From the NCBI GenBank assembly GCA_026709745.1, contig JAPOSJ010000150.1:1-5492 (forward strand): DNA of 5,492 nucleotides. Direction: 5' to 3'. The notes under the pieces were generated by a model. The model was not told the origin of the DNA, did not search any database, and saw only the letters and a program-made list of their open reading frames with translations. Position numbers and translations under genes: made by a program. The stretch comes from Candidatus Dadabacteria bacterium (lineage in GTDB: Bacteria; Desulfobacterota_D; UBA1144; Nemesobacterales; Nemesobacteraceae). Of the stretch, positions 1 through 4,889 are shown piece by piece; within the stretch, counting starts at the first letter, position 1, and the number at the start of each line of letters is the position of its first letter.

Positions 1-560
1 GCTCCCTTTTTTTTTGCAAGTTCCGACGCAGCCTCAACGGCACTAGCCTCTCCGGAGATCACAGTCTGAGTAGGTGAATTGAAATTCGCAGGGGAGACCA
101 CGGAACCTTCCGCGGCAACCTCGGCGCAAAGTGCACTTACTTCTTCAGACCCAAGACCCAGTACGGCGGCCATCTTCCCGACCCCCGGGGGAACCGCTTC
201 CTGCATGAACTCACCCCTTTTTCTCACGGTGCGCACAGCATCACTGAAGCTCAAACACCCCGAAGCCACAAGGGCCGTAAATTCCCCGAGGCTGTGTCCG
301 GCAAGCATTTCCGGTCTTATATCCGTCTCCTCAGAAACTACTCTTAAAGCCGCCATACTTGCGGTAAGTATCGCCGGCTGGGCGTTTGCTGTAAGTGCAA
401 GAGTCGACGCTTCGCCTTCAAAACAGAGTTCCGCAAAGTCAATCCCCAGAGCATCACTTGCCTCCTCGAAGGTCTGCTTCGCAACAGCAAACTCGGCATA
501 CAAATCGCCACCCATGCCTATGTACTGCGAACCCTGACCTGGAAAAAGAAAAGCTATCAT
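1..560 (-). CDS. fabD: Malonyl-CoA:acyl-carrier-protein transacylase FabD, N-terminal 186 residues (3' end cut by window edge)
   Basis: Transfers the malonyl group from coenzyme A to acyl carrier protein, giving the extender unit for type II fatty-acid synthesis in the cytoplasm. Reading the minus strand from the ATG at 560-558 gives a protein starting MIAFLFPGQGSQ, the family's opening motif; Gln9 would be the oxyanion-hole residue. The nucleophile motif GHSLGE is at 88-93, with Ser90 the catalytic serine. The malonyl-carboxylate arginine is probably Arg115 in the KRGEFMQEAVP segment. NAQPAIL (59-65) and ISGE (near 167-170) are also typical. The frame is open to position 1; the family is about 310 residues, so the second catalytic residue (His near 200) lies outside. 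It is the third gene of the yceD-rpmF-fabD run, 16 nt after the rpmF stop. No clear Shine-Dalgarno precedes the ATG, so translation may depend on coupling to rpmF. A run of nine A in the coding strand (7-15) encodes Lys-Lys-Lys. The family call is very secure. Confidence 0.96.
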   Translation of the reverse strand, partial: MIAFLFPGQGSQYIGMGGDLYAEFAVAKQTFEEASDALGIDFAELCFEGEASTLALTANAQPAILTASMAALRVVSEETDIRPEMLAGHSLGEFTALVASGCLSFSDAVRTVRKRGEFMQEAVPPGVGKMAAVLGLGSEEVSALCAEVAAEGSVVSPANFNSPTQTVISGEASAVEAASELAKKKG

Positions 561-576
561 GAATTTAAGTGTGTTC

Positions 577-780
577 TCAGTCTTCTGTAAGGGTTTCTGT
601 ATCTAAAGCCTGCCTGAAGAAATTTCTTCCCTTGTAGTAGCCACAGCTCGGACACGCCCTGTGAGGAGGCTTCATCTCGTTACACTCCGGACAGAATGAA
701 GCCCCGGGCACAGCAAGGGAATAATGTGTTCTTCTTTTTCTTGATTTTGACCTTGAAGTCTTTCTCTTGGGTAATGCCAT
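577..780 (-). CDS. rpmF: 50S ribosomal protein L32 (zinc-binding form)
   Basis: A structural protein of the large ribosomal subunit, 67 residues, the normal size for L32. It opens with the family signature MALPKRKTSRSKSRKRRTH, a basic N-terminal tail that enters rRNA. A zinc ribbon follows, with Cys30-x2-Cys33 and Cys43-x2-Cys46 all present, so this is the zinc-containing (C+) paralogue type rather than the cysteine-free form made under zinc limitation. The acidic end after residue 59 is short and variable, as is usual. The start at 780 is backed by a good ribosome-binding site, AGGAG at 791-787, 6 nt from the ATG. The gene starts 20 nt after the yceD stop and ends 16 nt before fabD, the conserved yceD-rpmF pairing. 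Confidence 0.97.
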   Translation of the reverse strand: MALPKRKTSRSKSRKRRTHYSLAVPGASFCPECNEMKPPHRACPSCGYYKGRNFFRQALDTETLTED

Positions 781-800
781 ATTAATCTCCTATCCTGAAA

Positions 801-1310
801 CTATATCCTTATATCTTTAAGTGTCGCAAAACTCGAATCCGCAACACTCACCTCGCATCCGCACTGCTGCTCGTTAAGATTGCGCCCGCAACCGCAGCAG
901 AGTCCCCTGCAGTCATCAGCGCATAGAACCTTATAGGGAAGCGCAAGGTTAACCTGTTCTCTCATGTAGTCATTAAGATCTATTGTTTTCCCCCGGTAGG
1001 TTTCATAGTCCACACGCCCGCCGGATTTTTCTTTTTTTTCCGCTGAAGAAGGCGAAAGAATGAGGTTGACTTTCAAATCCGTTTCAACGTTTACGTCGCT
1101 GAGGCAACGGGAACAGCGCGAAGCCGCCATAAATCCAATTTTGCCCTGAACAACAACCTCATCCCCTGTGCGTACAAGATCGATATGAAACTCTAAATCG
1201 GAACTCACGCTTGTGATATCTAATTCCGAGGAACTGCCGAGCCACCCAGGCCCCCTCGTGAGACTAAGACTCAATCCTCCGTCTTTTATTTCCGATACGT
1301 TTACTATCAT
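801..1310 (-). CDS. yceD: DUF177 / YceD family protein (23S rRNA accumulation protein)
   Basis: A 169-residue member of the YceD/DUF177 family, which in plants and E. coli is needed for normal 23S rRNA accumulation; the molecular role is not settled. Recognisable features are the Cys66-x2-Cys69 pair inside the ASRCSRCL segment, the ETYRGKTIDLNDYMREQ block (103-119) leading into LALPYKVLC (122-130), and the cysteine-rich tail typical of many family members. That tail holds Cys130, 134, 138, 139, 141, 150 and 152 and could form a zinc site (inference). It is the first gene of the run with rpmF, the standard partner. The ATG at 1310-1308 follows a GGAG (1324-1321) by 10 nt, and that site lies in a small hairpin. 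A sigma70-like promoter is just upstream. The family call rests on the motifs plus the rpmF neighbour. Confidence 0.9.
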   Translation of the reverse strand: MIVNVSEIKDGGLSLSLTRGPGWLGSSSELDITSVSSDLEFHIDLVRTGDEVVVQGKIGFMAASRCSRCLSDVNVETDLKVNLILSPSSAEKKEKSGGRVDYETYRGKTIDLNDYMREQVNLALPYKVLCADDCRGLCCGCGRNLNEQQCGCEVSVADSSFATLKDIRI

Positions 1311-1313
1311 CGC

Positions 1314-1326
1314 GCGGAAACTCCGC
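1314..1326 (-). promoter_or_regulatory. Small hairpin enclosing the presumed yceD ribosome-binding site
   Basis: In the minus-strand transcript the leader holds GCGGA, a 3-nt loop GTT, then TCCGC: a perfect 5-bp GC-rich stem immediately before the yceD start codon. The only Shine-Dalgarno-like bases (GGAG, 1324-1321) lie in the 5' arm and loop. The folding is seen by eye; a role in limiting translation of the operon is inference. A stem this short could easily be opened by the ribosome. Confidence 0.35.
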
Positions 1327-1342
1327 TTGGAAAAATTGCTCT

Positions 1343-1370
1343 AATATAAACCACAATAGCTTTATTGCAA
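1343..1370 (-). promoter_or_regulatory. Predicted sigma70-type promoter for yceD-rpmF-fabD
   Basis: On the minus strand a -35 box TTGCAA (1370-1365, 4 of 6 to consensus) is followed after 16 nt by a -10 box TATATT (1348-1343, 5 of 6). Transcription would start near 1336, giving a leader of about 26 nt. It is the best-matching promoter I found between yceD and the divergent gene. It points away from the other predicted promoter with about 30 nt between them. Confidence 0.5.
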
Positions 1371-1400
1371 GCGATGTGATGCAAATCCTTCCACCTTTTT

Positions 1401-1429
1401 TGGACACAGATTGGCACTCAGGTTAAAAT
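1401..1429 (+). promoter_or_regulatory. Predicted sigma70-type promoter for the 1440-2783 gene
   Basis: TGGACA (1401-1406, 5 of 6 to the -35 consensus), a 17-nt spacer, then TAAAAT (1424-1429, 5 of 6 to the -10 consensus). The expected transcription start is about 1436, only some 4 nt before the ATG at 1440, which would make the mRNA leaderless or nearly so. The match and the spacing are seen directly; activity is inferred. Confidence 0.5.
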
Positions 1430-1439
1430 AATAGGACTA

Positions 1440-2783
1440 ATGAGCAAATTGCCCGAATATCTTAAGCACGGTGAAAAAGCACGACTTTTCCCTGTACTTG
1501 CAGACAACTCAAAGGAGGGACGTAGTACCTCAATTCTTCTTTCCTGTCTAGCGAATGTTCGTGAATTCGGTCAAGTAATGCTGAGTTCAGTTAATCAGAC
1601 GGTCGGAAAACTCGCAAGTCTTGCTACATACACAGAGGTCACCTTCACAGATAATGGAGAGGAAAAAGCGCACAGGCCAGATGGCCTGATTGTGCTCAAG
1701 ATTGGCAAGCGCCAATGGAAAGCACTATTTGAAACAAAAATTGGCAACGCCAAGCTCAATCAAGAGCAAATTGTTTCTTACATTAATTTAGCCAAAAAGC
1801 ATGATATAGATGCTGTGATTACTGTTTCAAATCAGTTCACATCCAGACCAAATCATCATCCAGTTAAACTGTCTGCCAAGACACTCTCAAAAGTAGAAAT
1901 ATATCACTGGTCATGGATGTATATCTTCACGCAGGCCGATTTGCTTATCTCCAATGAGAAGGTTGAAGACAAGAATCAAAATTTTATTCTATCCGAAATG
2001 ATGCGATTCTTGATCCATGAAAGTACCGGAGTGAAAAGTTTCGACCGCATGCCTCCAGCGTGGACCAAGGTTGTGCAAAAAGTCGCAGATGGAGCTCCTC
2101 TCCAAGCTAAAAGCGAGGATATTCAGGACATTGTGTTCTCTTGGCATCAGGAAATACGAGATATCTCTTTAATGTTAACCCGTCAGATCAACGTGAAAGT
2201 CGAAGTCAAACTTTCTCGTTCTCACATTTCCAATCCATCAATGCGAGCAAAGCAAGATACTTCCAATCTTATCAGCAAACATATGCTCTCCACCGAACTA
2301 AAAGTTCAGGATGCCGCTGCACCGATCGAGTTGGTTGTTGATATTGGAAAACGGACGATCAGCGCATCAATGACTCTAGATGCACCGGGCAACAAAAAAA
2401 CCACTAAAGCTCGCCTCAATTGGCTGTTACGCCAGATGCAAAAAACACCCGAACGTGATATGCATATCAGGTTAAACTGGCCAGGCCGCAGAGCTTGTAC
2501 GCAACATACTCTGAAGGAACTAAGAGAAAACCCTTCAACTGCTTCCATGAACAGCTTGGATACCTCCGTCATCAGATTTGAGATATGTATGATTCGTCAA
2601 CTAGCTAAACGGTTTAGCCAACAAAAAAACTTTATTAATGAACTGGAAAATCTTGTAACAGAATTTTACAAAACAGTGGGTCAAAGGCTTCGCGCATACC
2701 AACCACCAGCCCCTAGGATTGATGATGGCAAAACAGATGTCGAAGTTGTTATTCCCGAGAAATCACAAAATATAGAAAAATAG
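1440..2783 (+). CDS. Uncharacterised protein with N-terminal PD-(D/E)XK nuclease-like domain
   Basis: A 447-residue protein I cannot name. The N-terminal part (about 20-135) looks like a PD-(D/E)XK nuclease core: an acidic helix with Glu26 (SKEGRSTSILLS), RPDG with Asp81 (79-82), then a hydrophobic strand ending in FETK with Glu98 and Lys100, and a following helix with Gln110-x3-Tyr114, the QxxxY pattern of RecB-like members. A tryptophan-rich IYHWSWMYI segment (154-162) follows. The middle and C-terminal parts (about 200-430) are mixed alpha/beta with no motif I recognise; a basic stretch KKTTKARLNWLLRQM (319-333) could contact nucleic acid. No signal peptide or membrane segment is seen, so it is probably cytoplasmic. 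The ATG at 1440 is the only good start: AGGA is just 3 nt away, an in-frame stop lies at 1377-1379, and the next Met is residue 47. Sampled 60-base lines give about 37-43 % GC against 53-62 % in the neighbours, which suggests transfer. Nuclease activity and any defence role are inference. Confidence 0.75.
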   Translation: MSKLPEYLKHGEKARLFPVLADNSKEGRSTSILLSCLANVREFGQVMLSSVNQTVGKLASLATYTEVTFTDNGEEKAHRPDGLIVLKIGKRQWKALFETKIGNAKLNQEQIVSYINLAKKHDIDAVITVSNQFTSRPNHHPVKLSAKTLSKVEIYHWSWMYIFTQADLLISNEKVEDKNQNFILSEMMRFLIHESTGVKSFDRMPPAWTKVVQKVADGAPLQAKSEDIQDIVFSWHQEIRDISLMLTRQINVKVEVKLSRSHISNPSMRAKQDTSNLISKHMLSTELKVQDAAAPIELVVDIGKRTISASMTLDAPGNKKTTKARLNWLLRQMQKTPERDMHIRLNWPGRRACTQHTLKELRENPSTASMNSLDTSVIRFEICMIRQLAKRFSQQKNFINELENLVTEFYKTVGQRLRAYQPPAPRIDDGKTDVEVVIPEKSQNIEK

Positions 2784-2826
2784 AAGTATGGTCGTTTTTG
2801 AACTTCTTAACCTCTACCCTCTCTCC

Positions 2827-2867
2827 AAAAAAGCACTATTATAAACAGGCTTCAAAGATAGTGCTTT
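2827..2867 (-). terminator. Probable intrinsic terminator of the peptide-transporter operon
   Basis: A perfect 10-bp inverted repeat, AAAGCACTAT (2830-2839) and ATAGTGCTTT (2858-2867), encloses an 18-nt loop. Read on the minus strand, the 3' arm runs into six consecutive T (2832-2827), as expected of a terminator about 40 nt after the last transporter gene stops at 2908. The stem is only 4 GC in 10 and the loop is long, so strength is uncertain. On the plus strand the 3' arm is followed by GAAAAG, so it is a poor terminator for the convergent gene. Confidence 0.55.
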
Positions 2868-2907
2868 GAAAAGAGGTGGAATTGCTAGCTGATTGTGCAT
2901 TCAGACG

Positions 2908-3882
2908 TTATAAATTATGACAGGCAACGCTTCGCCCATCGGCTTCTTTTTTCTCGAGACGTGGAATCTCCCTTAAGCACACATCAGTCGCCAGAGGACA
3001 TCTCGGATGGAAACTGCATCCTGAGGGGATATCCGCAAGACTCCGTATTTCACCCGATATGGATGCTTTGTTACCGTTTTTGCTTCCCGTTCTTTTTATC
3101 TCTGGAATAGCAGAAATAAGCATTCTGGTGTAGGGATGCAAAGGGTTTGAGTAGATTTCCTCACTGGGAGCGATTTCAACTATTTTCCCAAGATACATTA
3201 CGGCCACAAGATCGCTTAAGTGCTTAACGACACGGAGATCATGGGATATAAATAGGTAAGAGAGACCGTGTTTTTTCTGAAGGTCCTTAAGCAGGTTTAT
3301 AATCTGCGCCTGAACGGACACATCAAGAGCCGAGACTGGCTCATCGCAGACAATGAACTTGGGGCGAAGAGAAATAGCACGGGCTATGGCTATTCTCTGG
3401 CGCTGCCCCCCGCTGAACTCATGAGGGTAGCGATTCATAACGTCGGCACCGAGACCCACTTCGCCCAGAAGCCGGGCCGTGAATTCGCCTCTCTCCTCTT
3501 TCCTTACGGTGTTGTGGATACTTATTCCCTCGGAAACCAGAGAACCTACGTTCATTCTGGGATTAAGAGAGCCGTAGGGATTCTGAAATATCATCTGCAT
3601 TTCTCTTCTGAGTGAACGGAGCCGGGTTGATTCAAGTTTGGTTATATCCTCTCCTTCAAAGAATATTTTCCCGGCAGTAGGTGAAAGAAGTCTGAGAACA
3701 GTTTTTCCAAGCGTAGTTTTTCCACTTCCACTCTCCCCCACAAGACCTACTGTGCTTCCTTTTTTTACCTCGAGTTCAACATCGTCGACGGCGCGGACGT
3801 AATCAGAAACCCTTGAGAGAACTCCTTTTCTGATCGGGAAGTATTTTTTAAGCCCTTTTATGTTTACTATTGCTTCATTCAT
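2908..3882 (-). CDS. Peptide ABC importer ATP-binding protein, DppF/OppF type
   Basis: One of the two ATPases that drive uptake of di- or oligopeptides (or a related substrate) through a DppBC/OppBC-like channel, on the cytoplasmic face of the inner membrane. Numbered from the upstream Met at 3900, it has Walker A GESGSGKT (55-62), the Q-loop IFQNPYGSLNP (104-114), signature FSGGQRQR (162-169), Walker B FIVCDEP (182-188) with Glu187 catalytic, D-loop SALD (190-193) and switch His220. The C-terminal oligopeptide-transporter extension has the NPLHPYT motif (252-258) and four cysteines, Cys295, 301, 308 and 327. I prefer the start at 3882 (324 aa): it has AGGA just upstream, begins MNEAIVNIKGLKKYFP as relatives do, and lies 1 nt after the preceding stop. 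The 330-aa alternative from 3900 has no ribosome-binding site. It is the last gene of the operon. Dpp against Opp, and so the substrate, cannot be settled from the ATPase alone. Confidence 0.93.
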   Translation of the reverse strand: MNEAIVNIKGLKKYFPIRKGVLSRVSDYVRAVDDVELEVKKGSTVGLVGESGSGKTTLGKTVLRLLSPTAGKIFFEGEDITKLESTRLRSLRREMQMIFQNPYGSLNPRMNVGSLVSEGISIHNTVRKEERGEFTARLLGEVGLGADVMNRYPHEFSGGQRQRIAIARAISLRPKFIVCDEPVSALDVSVQAQIINLLKDLQKKHGLSYLFISHDLRVVKHLSDLVAVMYLGKIVEIAPSEEIYSNPLHPYTRMLISAIPEIKRTGSKNGNKASISGEIRSLADIPSGCSFHPRCPLATDVCLREIPRLEKKEADGRSVACHNL

Positions 3883-3883
3883 A

Positions 3884-4879
3884 TCATCCTGCCGATTCAT
3901 TTTTCAAAAACATCTTATACCGGAAACAGGCAGAAATGTGAGAATCAGAAACGCTGTATAGATCCGGCTGCGCTTCAAAACATTCTCCTTCTGCGTACTC
4001 ACAGCGGTTGTTGAATCTACATCCTCTAGGAAACTCCCCTGGAGATGGAATCGTACCCCTGATCGAGTGAAGCTCTTCGCTCTCTGACTGACCGGGAATC
4101 GAGTTTATAAGCCCTATTGTGTAGGGATGTGCCGGGGTGGAAAAAAGCTGCTCGACGCTTCCCTGCTCAACCACCTTACCCGCGTAAAGAACATAGACAT
4201 CATCAGCGACATTGGAGATAACCCCGAGGTCATGAGATATAAACATAACCGCCATCCCCATACTGTCCCGAAGGCTCTTTATAAGAGACAGGATTCCCGC
4301 CTGAATGGTCACGTCGAGGGCTGTAGTGGGCTCATCGGCTATAAGCAGCTCAGGGCTGCACGCAAGGGCCATAGCAATCATTACCCTCTGGCACATTCCC
4401 CCGCTCATTTCATGCGGGTAACTTGAGTATCTCTCCGCGGGAGAAGGTATGCCTACTGTGTCCAGCAGATCAACCACTCTCCTCTTCTCTTCTTTTCTTG
4501 AGACATTCTCATGAACCCTTATTACCTCGCCTATCTGGTCTCCCACGGTATAAACAGGATTAAGTGAACTCATCGGTTCCTGGAATATCATGGAAATTCT
4601 GTTTCCGCGGTAATGCCTGAGTTCTCGCTCGGTGAGCGAAAGGAGGTTTTCTCCCTTGTATATTACCTCCCCCGAATTCACCCTTGCCGGAGGCACGGGC
4701 AGAAGCCCCATCACGGAAAGAGCGGTAAGGGTTTTTCCACAGCCGCTTTCCCCCACGACCCCGACTATCTTACCCTTCTCTATGCTGAGGGTAACGTCTC
4801 CAAGGACTTCAAGCTCCCCGCCCTCGGAGGGAAAGGATACGTTAAGGTTTCTTATCTCAAGCAGCTTTGAATTCGCCAT
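3884..4879 (-). CDS. Peptide ABC importer ATP-binding protein, DppD/OppD type
   Basis: The second ATPase of the importer, 331 residues, a normal length for DppD/OppD, expected to pair with the downstream DppF/OppF-type subunit. Walker A is GESGCGKT (43-50), Q-loop IFQEPMSSLNP (98-108), signature MSGGMCQR (158-165), Walker B LLIADEP (178-184) with Glu183 catalytic, D-loop TALD (186-189) and switch His216. The C-terminal extension has TPAHPYT (248-254) and GCRFNNRC, with Cys287, 293, 300 and 318 spaced as in the partner subunit. Oddity: the signature is normally LSGGMRQR, and here Arg is replaced by Cys163 (codon TGC, one transition from CGC). The gene starts 10 nt after the permease stop; the ATG at 4879 is the only sensible start because an in-frame TAA lies just upstream. 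AGGA is about 18 nt away, so initiation may depend on coupling. Substrate is unresolved. Confidence 0.93.
   Translation of the reverse strand: MANSKLLEIRNLNVSFPSEGGELEVLGDVTLSIEKGKIVGVVGESGCGKTLTALSVMGLLPVPPARVNSGEVIYKGENLLSLTERELRHYRGNRISMIFQEPMSSLNPVYTVGDQIGEVIRVHENVSRKEEKRRVVDLLDTVGIPSPAERYSSYPHEMSGGMCQRVMIAMALACSPELLIADEPTTALDVTIQAGILSLIKSLRDSMGMAVMFISHDLGVISNVADDVYVLYAGKVVEQGSVEQLFSTPAHPYTIGLINSIPGQSESEELHSIRGTIPSPGEFPRGCRFNNRCEYAEGECFEAQPDLYSVSDSHISACFRYKMFLKNESAG
3887..3890 (-). promoter_or_regulatory. Ribosome-binding site deciding the start of the DppF/OppF-type gene
   Basis: AGGA within the last codons of the DppD/OppD-type gene lies 4 nt before the ATG at 3882. The local order is GGATGATATG, so the upstream stop TGA and the ATG are separated by one base, a layout typical of translational coupling. 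The competing ATG at 3900 is preceded by an A/T-rich stretch with no such site. Confidence 0.5.
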
Positions 4880-4889
4880 GTTTACAATA

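Noticed and set aside
79..537. Plus-strand open frame of 152 codons
   Set aside because: It is antisense to fabD, whose minus-strand reading has the catalytic GHSLGE and GQGSQ motifs; the plus-strand protein is low-complexity Ser/Ala/Pro.
1375..1391. CRP-like site starting TGTGA in the divergent promoter region
   Set aside because: Only one half-site matches; the second half-site expected 6 nt later is TCCTT rather than TCACA.
2141..2572. Two short open frames (2141-2341 plus, 2306-2572 minus) inside the nuclease-like gene
   Set aside because: Both lie wholly within the 447-codon gene and show no recognisable protein features.
2782..2807. Inverted repeat AGAAGT / ACTTCT just after the plus-strand gene as a terminator
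   Set aside because: Only 6 bp, AT-rich, 14-nt loop and no T-run after the second arm.
1311..2907. Mobile-element ends around the AT-rich gene
   Set aside because: No paired terminal repeats or target duplication found; the 2830-2867 inverted repeat has both arms on the same side and is better explained as a terminator.
2895..3615. Plus-strand open frames at 2895-3110 and 3268-3615
   Set aside because: They are antisense to the DppF/OppF-type ATPase, which carries every expected motif; the first is mostly the reverse of its C-terminal cysteine region.
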